A DNA stretch of 64,000 bases from NCBI GenBank assembly GCA_019187485.1, contig JABAQR010000031.1:98379-162378 (forward strand). The letters run 5' to 3'. Below are positions 45,358 to 53,491 of the stretch, one piece after another. The stretch comes from Lysobacterales bacterium. GTDB lineage: Bacteria > Pseudomonadota > Gammaproteobacteria > Xanthomonadales > SZUA-5. A program made the position numbers and the translations under genes. The stretch's first letter is position 1. Every line of letters starts with the position of its first letter. The notes beneath the pieces were generated by a model. The model was not told the origin of the DNA and did not search any database. It saw only the letters and a list, made by a program, of their open reading frames with translations.

Positions 45358-45945
45358 ATGAACACTCACGCAGTACTCGACACCCGCGGCGGCGGTCTGC
45401 GCGCCGCGCTGGTCTTTGGTGCGCTGTCGATCGCGCTCGCCGGCCTCGCCTACCCGGTCGGCGCGACCCTGCTCGGCGGTTGGCTGTTTCCGCAGCAGGC
45501 CCGCGGCAGCCTGATCGAGCGCGAGGGCCGGGTGCTCGGATCCGCGCTGCTGGCGCAGCCCTTCGCCGACGCGCGGTATTTCGTGCCGCGGCCCTCGGCG
45601 GCAGGCTACAACCCCACGACTGCCGCCGGCTCCAACCTGGCCGTCTCGAACCCGGCGCTGCACGAGCGCATGCGGGTCGATTCGGCGGCCGCCGCGGCGC
45701 GCGAGGGCGTTCCCGCGACCCGCCTGCCGGCCGACCTGGTGAGCGCTTCCGGCTCCGGACTCGATCCGCACATCACGCCGGCGGCGGCACGTTTGCAAGC
45801 GCCGCGGGTGGCACGTGCGCGCGGCTGGACCGAAGACCAGGTGCTGGCGCTGGTGCAGGCGCACACCGAGCCGCCGATGCTCGGCTTCTACGGCGGCGCG
45901 CGCGTCAACGTACTGCGACTGAACCTGGCGCTGGACGCGCGCTGA
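45358..45945 (+). CDS. kdpC: Potassium-transporting ATPase subunit C
   Basis: 195 residues with one N-terminal membrane helix (about 20-42, LVFGALSIALAGLAYPVGATLL) and a periplasmic/catalytic part. KdpC raises the ATP affinity of KdpB. Typical features: GSALLAQPFADARYFVPRPSAAGYNP, LVSASGSGLDPHITPAAA and LGFYGGARVNVLRLNLALD. AAGGA precedes the ATG. kdpD follows after two bases. Confidence 0.97.
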   Translation: MNTHAVLDTRGGGLRAALVFGALSIALAGLAYPVGATLLGGWLFPQQARGSLIEREGRVLGSALLAQPFADARYFVPRPSAAGYNPTTAAGSNLAVSNPALHERMRVDSAAAAAREGVPATRLPADLVSASGSGLDPHITPAAARLQAPRVARARGWTEDQVLALVQAHTEPPMLGFYGGARVNVLRLNLALDAR

Positions 45946-45947
45946 CG

Positions 45948-48608
45948 GTGCCGAACAACCGCAGCGCCCAGGCCGACGCCCTGCTCGACGGCATCGCCCG
46001 CGAACGTGAGCCCGCCGCGCTCAAGGTCTTTCTCGGCGCCGCGCCGGGCGTCGGCAAGACCTACGCGATGCTGTCGGCGGCGCGCGAGCTGAAGCGGCGC
46101 GGCATCGACGTGGTGGTCGGCATCGTCGAAACCCACGGGCGCGCGGAGACCGCGTCCCTCCTCGAAGGCCTGGACGTGCTGCCGCGGCGGCTCGTGGAGT
46201 ACCGCGAGCGGGCCATCGAGGAACTCGACCTCGACGCGCTGCTGGCGCGCAAACCCGGGGTCGCGCTGGTCGATGAGCTCGCGCACAGCAATGCGCCGGG
46301 CAGTCGCCACCCCTACCGTTACCAGGACGTGCTCGAACTGCTCGACGCCGGCATCGACGTCTACACCACGGTCAACATCCAGCACCTGGAAAGCCAGAAC
46401 GATGTCGTCGAGCGCCTCACCGGCGTGCGCGTGCGTGAGACCGTGCCGGATGCGGTGTTCGACCGCGCCCGTGACATCGTGCTGGTCGACCTGCCGCCGC
46501 GCGAGCTGATCGAGCGTCTGCAACAGGGCAAGGTCTATCTGCCGGAACTGGCGAGTTCGGCCTTGCAGCGCTTCTTCAACCCCTCCAACCTGACCGCGCT
46601 GCGCGAGCTGGCCGTGCAACAGATCGCCGACCGTGTCGACGCCGATCTGCGCGAATCGCTGACCGCACGCGGCCAGCAGGTGGTACCGATTCGCAGACGG
46701 CTGCTGGTGGCGATCGACGGCAGCACCAACAGCGAATACCTCGTGCGCGTGGCGCGCAAGCTCGCCGAACGTCGCAACGCACCGTGGTCGGTGGCCTTCG
46801 TCGACACCGGCGACGTCGACCCGCAACGACGTGCGGCGATCGAACAGAGCTTTGCGCTGGCACGCCGCCTCGGCGCGCAGACCGACTGGCTGCGCGGCGC
46901 CGACGTCGCCGACACCCTGCTCGACCACGCCGCGCAGCAGGCGGTCTCGGGCATCGTGCTCGGGCGCACTCGCGAGCGGCCGATCGCGCGCATGTTCAAC
47001 CGCACCCTGACCCAGCGTCTGCTGCAGCACGGCGCCCACCTGGAGCTGACGATCCTCGCCACGCCTGAAGCGCGTCGGCGTGCGCGCCGCCGGCGCGAAC
47101 CCACTTTCTGGCACTGGAGCGACCTCACGATCGCCGCCGGCGGCGTCGGCACCGCACTGCTGCTGTCCTTCTTCGCCGAGCGCCTGTTCGGCCTGTCCGA
47201 TCTGTCGCCGATCTTCCTGCTCGCGGTGCTGCTGGTCGCGGTGCGGACACGCAGCAGCATCGCCGTGCTCACGGCCCTGCTGTGCTTCATCGGCTGGAAC
47301 TTCTATTTCACCGACCCGCGTTTCAGTCTCACCATCTGGGCGCCGCGCGATGTCGCCAACCTGTTGCTGTTCCTGGTGGTCGCGCTGATCAGCGGCCGCC
47401 TCGCCAGCCGCTTGCGCCGGCAGGTGCTCAACCTGCGCGCGGCGAATGCGAACATCGAGGCGCTGCAATCGCTCGGCCGCGAACTCGCCGCGGCGCCGGA
47501 TGCCGAGGCCGTGCTGGCGGTGGCGCAGCGCGCGCTCACGCGCACCGGCTGCGAGACGGTGCTCTATCTGCGCGAAAGCGGTGGCCAGTTGCGACTGGCC
47601 GCCGGCGGTGCCCGACGGCCAGGCCTGACCGAGCAGGCCGCCGCCGACTGGGCCGGCGCGCAGGGCCAGCCGGCCGGTCGCGGCACCGACACCCTGCAAG
47701 CCTCTTCCTGGTGGTTCCTGCCCTTGAAGAGCCGCGAGCGTGTGCTCGGAGTCGCCGGCCTGCGTCCGGCGCAGGACGCGGGCGAATTCGGCAGCGAGCA
47801 CGCGGAGTTTCTGGCCTCGATGGTCGACGACGTCGCCCAGGCGCTCGCACGCACGCACCTCAACGAAGCCCTCGAGGCAGCGCGCATGCAGGGCGAGACC
47901 GAGAGCCTGCGTACTGCGTTGCTGGCCTCGGTCTCCCACGACCTGCGCTCGCCGCTGGCGGCGATCATCGGCGCCGCCGAAAGTCTCGGTGCCTATGGCG
48001 ACTCGATGTCGCCCGAGGATCGCAACAGCCTGCAGGAATCCATCCTCGGCGAGGGCCAGCGGCTGGATCGCTACATCCAGAACCTGCTCGACATGACCCG
48101 ACTCGGCCACGGCGAACTGCGCATCCAGCGCGACTGGATCGCGCCGGCGGAGCTGCTCGGAGCCGCGGTGCGGCGCGTACGCAAGCAGTTCCCGGGCATC
48201 GAGATCGTGATCGACCTGCCGGCCGAGCTGCCGCTGCTGTGGGTGCACCCGGCGTTGGTCGAGCAGGCGGTGTTCAACCTGCTCGAGAACGCCGCGCGAT
48301 TCTCGCCACCGGGAGGTCCCGTGCTGCTGCGCGCCTGCGTCGACGCCGATCCCCAGCGGCTGCGCGTCGAAGTCGGCGACCTCGGCCCCGGCATTCCTGC
48401 GGAGGAGCGTCGGCGCATCTTCGATCCCTTCTACTCGGTCGCGCGCGGCGACCGTGGCAAGGGCGGCACCGGTCTTGGCCTCACCATCTGTCAGGGCCTC
48501 ATCGGCGCACATGGCGGCAGCGTCGAGGCCTTGCCCGGTGCCGACGGAATCGGCACGCTGATCGTCGTGACGCTGCCGCTGACCACCCCGCCCGACGCTT
48601 CCGGATGA
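45948..48608 (+). CDS. kdpD: Sensor histidine kinase KdpD
   Basis: 886 residues (E. coli 894). Order: KdpD sensor domain with Walker A GAAPGVGKTYAML and DELAHSNAPGSRHP (about 20-230), Usp-like domain (about 245-365), four membrane helices (about 390-485), GAF-like domain (about 500-630), HisKA with His664 (VSHDLRSPLAAI), and an HATPase with NLLENAARFSP and GGTGLGLTICQGL. Senses K+ limitation and phosphorylates KdpE. Start is a GTG at 45948 just after kdpC; no better ATG fits the conserved N-terminus. Overlaps kdpE by 4 bases. Confidence 0.97.
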   Translation: MPNNRSAQADALLDGIAREREPAALKVFLGAAPGVGKTYAMLSAARELKRRGIDVVVGIVETHGRAETASLLEGLDVLPRRLVEYRERAIEELDLDALLARKPGVALVDELAHSNAPGSRHPYRYQDVLELLDAGIDVYTTVNIQHLESQNDVVERLTGVRVRETVPDAVFDRARDIVLVDLPPRELIERLQQGKVYLPELASSALQRFFNPSNLTALRELAVQQIADRVDADLRESLTARGQQVVPIRRRLLVAIDGSTNSEYLVRVARKLAERRNAPWSVAFVDTGDVDPQRRAAIEQSFALARRLGAQTDWLRGADVADTLLDHAAQQAVSGIVLGRTRERPIARMFNRTLTQRLLQHGAHLELTILATPEARRRARRRREPTFWHWSDLTIAAGGVGTALLLSFFAERLFGLSDLSPIFLLAVLLVAVRTRSSIAVLTALLCFIGWNFYFTDPRFSLTIWAPRDVANLLLFLVVALISGRLASRLRRQVLNLRAANANIEALQSLGRELAAAPDAEAVLAVAQRALTRTGCETVLYLRESGGQLRLAAGGARRPGLTEQAAADWAGAQGQPAGRGTDTLQASSWWFLPLKSRERVLGVAGLRPAQDAGEFGSEHAEFLASMVDDVAQALARTHLNEALEAARMQGETESLRTALLASVSHDLRSPLAAIIGAAESLGAYGDSMSPEDRNSLQESILGEGQRLDRYIQNLLDMTRLGHGELRIQRDWIAPAELLGAAVRRVRKQFPGIEIVIDLPAELPLLWVHPALVEQAVFNLLENAARFSPPGGPVLLRACVDADPQRLRVEVGDLGPGIPAEERRRIFDPFYSVARGDRGKGGTGLGLTICQGLIGAHGGSVEALPGADGIGTLIVVTLPLTTPPDASG

Positions 48609-49294
48609 GCGAAACCAAGCCCCGCATCCTGGTCGTCGACGACGAGCCGCAGATCCGCAAGCTGCTGGACATCAGCTTGCGCGCGCAGGGTTTCGCGGTC
48701 GAGCAGGCCGCGAACGGTGCCGCCGCGCTGGCGGCGCTGGCGGCGCACGGCGCCGACCTCGTGATCCTCGACATCGGCCTGCCCGATCGCGACGGCCACA
48801 GCGTGCTCAGCGAGATCCGCGGCTGGACCGAGGTGCCGGTGATCATGCTCTCGGTGCGCGCCTCCGAGGCCGAGAAGGTGCGCGCGCTCGACCAGGGCGC
48901 CAACGATTACGTGACCAAGCCCTTCGGCGTGCAGGAACTGTCGGCGCGCATCCGCGCACTGCTGCGCACGCGCCCGGCGCTCGCCGGCGAAAGTGGTTGG
49001 GACGACGGCCATCTGCACATCGATCCGCTGCGCCGACGCATAGAACTCGACGGAGCGCCGTTGCGACTGACGCCGAAGGAATGGTCGCTGCTCCTGTTGC
49101 TGCTGCGCCATCGCGGCCGGGTTCTGACCCACCCACAACTGCTGCGCGAGATCTGGGGCCCGGATCACGACGAGGACAGCCACTACCTGCGCATCCTGGT
49201 CGGCAAGCTGCGCCGCAAGCTCGGCGACGATGCGCTCGCGCCGAAGTACCTCGAGACCGAGCCGGGCGTGGGCCTGCGCTGGCGGGCGGAGTGA
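48605..49294 (+). CDS. kdpE: Response regulator KdpE
   Basis: 229 residues. Receiver domain with Asp12-Asp13, phosphoacceptor Asp56 (LVILDIGLPD) and the conserved Lys in YVTKPFG; OmpR-type winged-helix at about 130-225 (LRLTPKEWSLLLLLLRHRGRVLTHPQLLREIWG). It activates kdpFABC. The start overlaps the kdpD stop (ATGA). The 11-bp direct repeats at 41218-41239 fit its expected binding mode. Confidence 0.97.
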   Translation: MSETKPRILVVDDEPQIRKLLDISLRAQGFAVEQAANGAAALAALAAHGADLVILDIGLPDRDGHSVLSEIRGWTEVPVIMLSVRASEAEKVRALDQGANDYVTKPFGVQELSARIRALLRTRPALAGESGWDDGHLHIDPLRRRIELDGAPLRLTPKEWSLLLLLLRHRGRVLTHPQLLREIWGPDHDEDSHYLRILVGKLRRKLGDDALAPKYLETEPGVGLRWRAE

Positions 49295-49314
49295 GGTTCG
49301 CACCAGGCAAACCG

Positions 49315-49580
49315 GTGGTCGCTCCGCACGGGGGTGGAAAAGCGTTGGACGCAAAGTACGCAAAGGGGGAAAGGAAAGGACGCAAAGGAGAGCAGAGGCA
49401 AAGTCCGCCCGCGCTTGCCTTTCTTTGCGTCCTTTGCGCCCCTTTGCGTACTTTGCGTCCACCAACAGGCGCTGCGATCAGCGCGGGAACTCGGGGCCAG
49501 TTCCTGGTTTCTGGTCCGACCCGCGAGGGATGAAAGGTGGTCGCTCCGCCCAAGGGTGGAAAAGCGTTGTACGCAAAATC
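49315..49580. repeat. Hairpin repeat plus a second partial copy
   Basis: A hairpin at 49345-49463 has arms of TTGGACGCAAAGTACGCAAA-type 9-mers, relatives of the kdp element. It is preceded by GGTGGTCGCTCCGC and GGGTGGAAAAGCGTTG (49315-49348). The same leader recurs at 49537-49568, followed only by TACGCAAAA, so a truncated or half copy lies about 220 bases downstream. This fills the kdpE-NYN gap, where no gene is seen. Confidence 0.85.
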
Positions 49581-49610
49581 GCCCGGGCCGCACCGCGATC
49601 GTTCAGGCGC

Positions 49611-50927
49611 TCATTCCAGCAGATCCCCGCCCAGCCAGGCCCCGATCTGTGCGCGACGTTCGGGGTCGATGACCATTTCCTCGCGCTGGCACAGGAACAG
49701 CACCTGGCTGCGCAGGCGTTCGGCGAGGGTGCGCACATCGTCCATGCCGCGGCCGAAGGCGTGGCCGTTGAGCTGCATGCCGCGCAAGATGAACACCGTG
49801 TCGCGTATCGACACATCGACGCTCGGCGTGCGCCAGGCGCAGGCCTCGCGCACCCGGCGCGCGGTCGCGCTGAGATCGAAGGAATGCAGCGCGAGGTCCG
49901 TCGACAGCGATTCCAGCAGCGCACGGACCTCCAGCGGCGCCAGCAGGGGCGCACCGGTCAGTTGCGACACTTCGCGAGCCATCGGCAACAAGGTCTCATG
50001 ACCGGCCCAGGCGTCGATGTCCGTCGCTTGCTCCGGCAGGTCCTCGGCCGAAACCGGGTCGCGCGCGCGCCTCGCCACGTCGATCTCATCGGCGTGACGC
50101 ACGCCATGCGCGATGCGTCCGCCCGATCCGCTCAACCACACCAGGCCATCCAGCCCCAGCGATTGGAAGAATGGCCGGAAGGCACCGTGTCCATTCCAAT
50201 CGTCCAGTGCTGCGCCGTACTGCTGGCGCAAGCGCGATGCCAAGGCCGCGGCGAGCACCGGCGAGCACGAATGGCTCACGGTTTGCTCGATCAAATGTCC
50301 GATTTGCGCCAGTGCCTCGACGGTCAGGAGCACCGGCGCTGCTCCCCCGACGTCTTGCACCGCCTTCGCATCGGCGGCGTTGGATGCCTCGCCCTCCTGC
50401 GGCTCCAGCGGCAGTCCGAGCGCCTCTTCGACGAAGCGGCGCTCGTCGATCAGTAGGTCGGCGGAGGCCTGGTAGGCGGCCGACGGGAAACCGATCGCAA
50501 GCACCGAGGTGCGCCGGTCGTAGCGTCGCAGCTTGCGCAGCACCGGCGAGAAATCGGCATCCGCGGAGAGCACGATGAACTCGTCGTAGCGGGTCTCGTG
50601 TTGCAGCAGTTCGACGATGTCGAGCACCATGTGGATGTCGGTGCTGGTCTTGCCCTGACTGGTCACCGGCGGGCAGTCGACGATCTCGAAACCAGCGCGC
50701 AGGTAGGCGTGCCGGTAGTTCTGGTACCAACTCGGGTTGAGATAGCAACGCCGCACCAGCAAGCGCCGCCGCGTGGCCGCTTCGTGGCCCTCGGGCAGAC
50801 CGAGCGATTCGACCATCCAGCGAATCCACTCGCTCGGGTGGCGCGCGAAGCGTTCGGCCGCGTCGGGCTGGAGGTCCTTCAGTTGCGTGTAGACGTTGTC
50901 GAAATCGACGAACAGAGCGCTTTTCAT
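49611..50927 (-). CDS. NYN-domain (PIN-like) protein with LOTUS-like module
   Basis: 438 residues. N-terminal NYN/LabA nuclease-like domain (about 1-160): ALFVDFDNVY with catalytic acidic residues, GKTSTDIHMVLDIVELL, FIVLSADADFSPVLRKLR. A middle part (about 205-275) resembles an OST-HTH/LOTUS RNA-binding module (SPVLAAALASRLRQQYG, FQSLGLDGLVWL). The C-terminal 150 residues are unassigned helical sequence. Such proteins are thought to cleave or bind RNA. It is a single gene; the ATG at 50927 lacks a strong ribosome site. Target RNA is unknown. Confidence 0.85.
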   Translation of the reverse strand: MKSALFVDFDNVYTQLKDLQPDAAERFARHPSEWIRWMVESLGLPEGHEAATRRRLLVRRCYLNPSWYQNYRHAYLRAGFEIVDCPPVTSQGKTSTDIHMVLDIVELLQHETRYDEFIVLSADADFSPVLRKLRRYDRRTSVLAIGFPSAAYQASADLLIDERRFVEEALGLPLEPQEGEASNAADAKAVQDVGGAAPVLLTVEALAQIGHLIEQTVSHSCSPVLAAALASRLRQQYGAALDDWNGHGAFRPFFQSLGLDGLVWLSGSGGRIAHGVRHADEIDVARRARDPVSAEDLPEQATDIDAWAGHETLLPMAREVSQLTGAPLLAPLEVRALLESLSTDLALHSFDLSATARRVREACAWRTPSVDVSIRDTVFILRGMQLNGHAFGRGMDDVRTLAERLRSQVLFLCQREEMVIDPERRAQIGAWLGGDLLE

Positions 50928-51066
50928 GGCGCGTGCAAGGTAGCGACCTGGCGCCAGTATGCCGCGTCGGAGGTCATCCGCCTCTCGCGACCGCGCACCC
51001 GGCCCGCGCACGCGGATTGCGGGCTTCGGATGCGCCGCCGCACCATGTGCGTCCGGTGGCCGCGCC

Positions 51067-51858
51067 TCACCCGCACTTCGAATACCCGCAATTCAGGCAG
51101 GTCTGGCAACCGTCCATCAGCACCACGGCCCTGGTGTTGCACTTGCCGCACATGTTTGCCGTCGGCGGGAAGGCCAGGCTGGCGCTCTCGCTCGGCACCA
51201 CCACGAGCGGCGGCTTGCTCTCGCCGTCCCGGCTCACTTCAGGGTTTTTTTTTGCGGCTTCGCCCTTGGCTTCGTACTCGGCGCGCTTCTTCGCGATCGC
51301 GGCGCGCTGTTCGGGGGCGAGTTCCTCGCCATGCATCATGCCGATCTGCTTCAGGTGGTCTTCGACGACGAAGCCGAGTTCGGCGACGATCGAGGGCATG
51401 TACACGCCGCCGGCCTTGAAATAGCCGCCGCGGGGGTCGAACACCGCCTTCAGCTCCTCGACGATGAAGGTGACGTCGCCGCCCTTGCGGAACACCGCGC
51501 TCATGATCCGCGTGAGTGCCACGGCCCACTGGAAGTGGTCCATGTTCTTGCTGTTGATGAACACCTCGAAGGGACGCCGGGATTCGTGTTCGGTGCCTTC
51601 GTTGAGCACGATGTCGTTGATCGTCACGTACAGCGCGTGCTCGAACAGCGGCGACTTGATCTTGTAGGTGCTGCCGTCCAGGCGCTCGGGGCGCTCGACG
51701 CGCTCGTGCATGTGGATCACTTCGGCACCGGCGGTCGCCACCGCCACGGTGTCCGGCTGGGCGGCCGCCTGGCGCGCGGCCTCGGCCTCGGCGCGGGCCT
51801 TGTCCTCCGGCGTCTGCACGGCATAGCCGGTGATCTTCTTGCCGATCTTGATGGTCAT
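51067..51858 (-). CDS. nrdJb: NrdJb, small subunit-like part of split class II ribonucleotide reductase
   Basis: 263 residues. Matches the NrdJb/TSCPD partner of NrdJa (Pseudomonas type): SPLFEHALYVTINDIV, RPFEVFINSKNMDHFQWAVALTRIMSAVFRKGG, and a C-terminal zinc ribbon CGKC...GCQTCLNCGYSKC, the tail that relays reducing equivalents. A run of nine A on the coding strand (51253-51245) encodes the AKKN region before the ribbon. The ATG at 51858 opens MTIKIGKKITGY. It lies two genes away from nrdJa on the same strand. Confidence 0.9.
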   Translation of the reverse strand: MTIKIGKKITGYAVQTPEDKARAEAEAARQAAAQPDTVAVATAGAEVIHMHERVERPERLDGSTYKIKSPLFEHALYVTINDIVLNEGTEHESRRPFEVFINSKNMDHFQWAVALTRIMSAVFRKGGDVTFIVEELKAVFDPRGGYFKAGGVYMPSIVAELGFVVEDHLKQIGMMHGEELAPEQRAAIAKKRAEYEAKGEAAKKNPEVSRDGESKPPLVVVPSESASLAFPPTANMCGKCNTRAVVLMDGCQTCLNCGYSKCG

Positions 51859-51961
51859 CGTCGTGCTTCCGCTCCGCGCCGGGCGCGGCCTTCAGGGATG
51901 GGATCGCGCCAAGGCGCGAGGCATTCCGGAGCCCGTGCGCGCATGCCCGGGCCCCGGCGAC

Positions 51962-52540
51962 TCACTTCGCAGAGATCAATTTCAGTTCGCCGCCCTGCTG
52001 GTAGGCGGTGGTCACTTCGAGATCGCGACCGATGCGCGCGAGTTCCAGCAGGTGGTCGATCTGGATCGGCCGCTCGGCGTTGCTCAACAGAATGATCTGG
52101 TCGATCACGTAGCCGCGCTTCAGGCCCACCAGCGCGTCCTGCAGGCTGAGCGCGTCATAGACCTCGTCCTGGAACAGGAACTGGCGATCGCCGTGCGGCA
52201 GCAGTTCGACCTTGAGGCGCTGTCCTGGCGCGACGTTCACCGGCACGACCACGCGATTCACGGCGGCACCAGCCTCGCGCGGCGGTGGCGCGGCGTTGGC
52301 CGAAAGCACGGCGGCCTTGAGCGCCTGCTGATCCTCGCCGGCGCCGTATTTGGCGTTGAGCTCGGCCAGGTGCTTCTCGTAAGCCGCGCGTCCGCGCGGC
52401 GCGAGCATGGTCTCGCCGCCGCGCACATCCACCGCCACTGGCTCTTCGGCGGGCTCGGACTGCTGCTGCTCGGCCGCGATCAACGGTGCCGCGACGACCA
52501 GCGCCATGACCACCAGGGCACTTTCGATACACCTGTACAT
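51962..52540 (-). CDS. Small exported protein between the split RNR genes
   Basis: 192 residues, not recognised. Signal peptide at about 1-23 (ALVVMALVVAAPLIA-AEQQ). The mature part is Glu/Ala-rich, then LKVELLPHGDRQFLFQDEVYDALSLQDALVGLKRGYVIDQIILLSN, a plausible ligand-binding or assembly domain. The ATG at 52540 has GGAGG upstream. It lies 104 bases upstream of nrdJb and may share a transcript. No link to ribonucleotide reduction is evident. Confidence 0.75.
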   Translation of the reverse strand: MYRCIESALVVMALVVAAPLIAAEQQQSEPAEEPVAVDVRGGETMLAPRGRAAYEKHLAELNAKYGAGEDQQALKAAVLSANAAPPPREAGAAVNRVVVPVNVAPGQRLKVELLPHGDRQFLFQDEVYDALSLQDALVGLKRGYVIDQIILLSNAERPIQIDHLLELARIGRDLEVTTAYQQGGELKLISAK

Positions 52541-52610
52541 CCTTACTCCTCCGCGCACCCATCTCATCGGCGGATGCATTGCCGGTCGCGACGCACCCGT
52601 CGCACCTGAA

Positions 52611-52634
52611 GTCCGGCGCCCGCTGGCGCCGGAC
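52611..52634 (-). terminator. Strong hairpin after the H1-like gene
   Basis: GTCCGGCGCC and GGCGCCGGAC pair perfectly around a CGCT loop, 10 bases downstream of the H1-like stop on the minus strand. There is no T-run, so it may slow rather than end transcription. Confidence 0.45.
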
Positions 52635-52643
52635 CGGTCGAAC

Positions 52644-53240
52644 TCACTTCTTCGCAGCGGCTTTCTTCGCTGGCGCCTTCGCGGCGGCCTTTTTCGCCGG
52701 AACCTTGGCAGCAGCCTTGGCGGGCGCCTTTGCCGGGGCTTTCGCCTTTGCCGGTGCTTTCGCCTTTGCCGGTGCTTTCGCCTTTACTGGGGCCTTTGCC
52801 TTCGCGGGAGCCTTGGCGGCGGTCTTCTTCGGCGCTGCCTTGGCCGCCTTCGGTGCGGCCCTGGCGACCGGCGCCTTCTTCACAGCCGAGACCTTCTTCG
52901 CCGGCTTCGATCCCACCGCCGCCTTGACCTTGTCGACCACCTTGCCCGCCCGCGCCCTGGCCTTGGCGACCGCTTTCTTGACCGCCTTGACCTTCGGTGC
53001 CGCGGCCTTCTCGACCTTCGCGACTTCCTTCTTCGCGGCCTTCTTCACCTCGGCCACCTTGGCCTCGACCGCCTCCTTCGCGGCGCCGACCTTCTTGGCG
53101 GCGGCCTTCCTGACCTTCGCCACCTTCGCCTCGGCCGCTGCCATTGCCTCCTTGCCCTCGGCAACCAGCTTCTCGCCGATCGCCTCGGCCTTTTCCTTCA
53201 GCTCCTCGAGTTTCCCAGCCACGCCTTGATCACCACTCAT
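52644..53240 (-). CDS. Histone H1-like / AlgP-like Lys-Ala-rich protein
   Basis: 198 residues, almost entirely Lys, Ala, Pro and Val. The N-terminal 90 residues form a charged coiled helix (KLEELKEKAEAIGEKLVAEG, repeated AKVAKVRKAA). The C-terminal half is KAPAKA-type repeats, from an 18-bp tandem repeat at 52726-52797. AlgP and H1-like bacterial proteins bind DNA non-specifically. GGGAG precedes the ATG. Its place between nrdJa and nrdJb is odd. Repeat number may vary between strains. Confidence 0.88.
   Translation of the reverse strand: MSGDQGVAGKLEELKEKAEAIGEKLVAEGKEAMAAAEAKVAKVRKAAAKKVGAAKEAVEAKVAEVKKAAKKEVAKVEKAAAPKVKAVKKAVAKARARAGKVVDKVKAAVGSKPAKKVSAVKKAPVARAAPKAAKAAPKKTAAKAPAKAKAPVKAKAPAKAKAPAKAKAPAKAPAKAAAKVPAKKAAAKAPAKKAAAKK
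52726..52797. repeat. 18-bp tandem repeat inside the H1-like gene
   Basis: GCCTTTGCCGGTGCTTTC-type units occur four times in a row with few changes, encoding KAKAPA repeats. A likely variable-number repeat that keeps frame (18 is a multiple of 3). Confidence 0.85.
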
Positions 53241-53491
53241 GACGCCACTCCCTCGCTCAAGTCAGCGCCCGGCGGGCGCGGTTCGAAGCCCGGCTCCCGA
53301 CGGCGGGAGCTGCAATAGCCGCCTCCTGCAGTCGCATCCGAAGCGCGCTCCGGACGCCACCACGGAGGAACCGTGGGCCAAGGACGGCCCACCCGCCGGG
53401 CGGCCCAACCGTCCGGCGAAGCCGAGTCCGGACCTGCGCCGGACTCGGCGTGTTCGTTGCAGGTCTCGGGACGGACTGGTCAACGAATCAC
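53241..53491. other. nrdJa to H1-like gap with hairpins
   Basis: No gene. A perfect 11-bp stem (GCCGAGTCCGG/CCGGACTCGGC, 53421-53449) lies 43 bases past the nrdJa stop and a smaller one (CCACGG/CCGTGG) at 53360-53376. They may weaken transcription into the H1-like gene. Confidence 0.5.

Noticed and set aside
43905..45947. Apparent N-terminal extension of KdpD by more than 600 codons
   Set aside because: The frame stays open through kdpB and kdpC by GC bias; the KdpD domain begins at the GTG at 45948.
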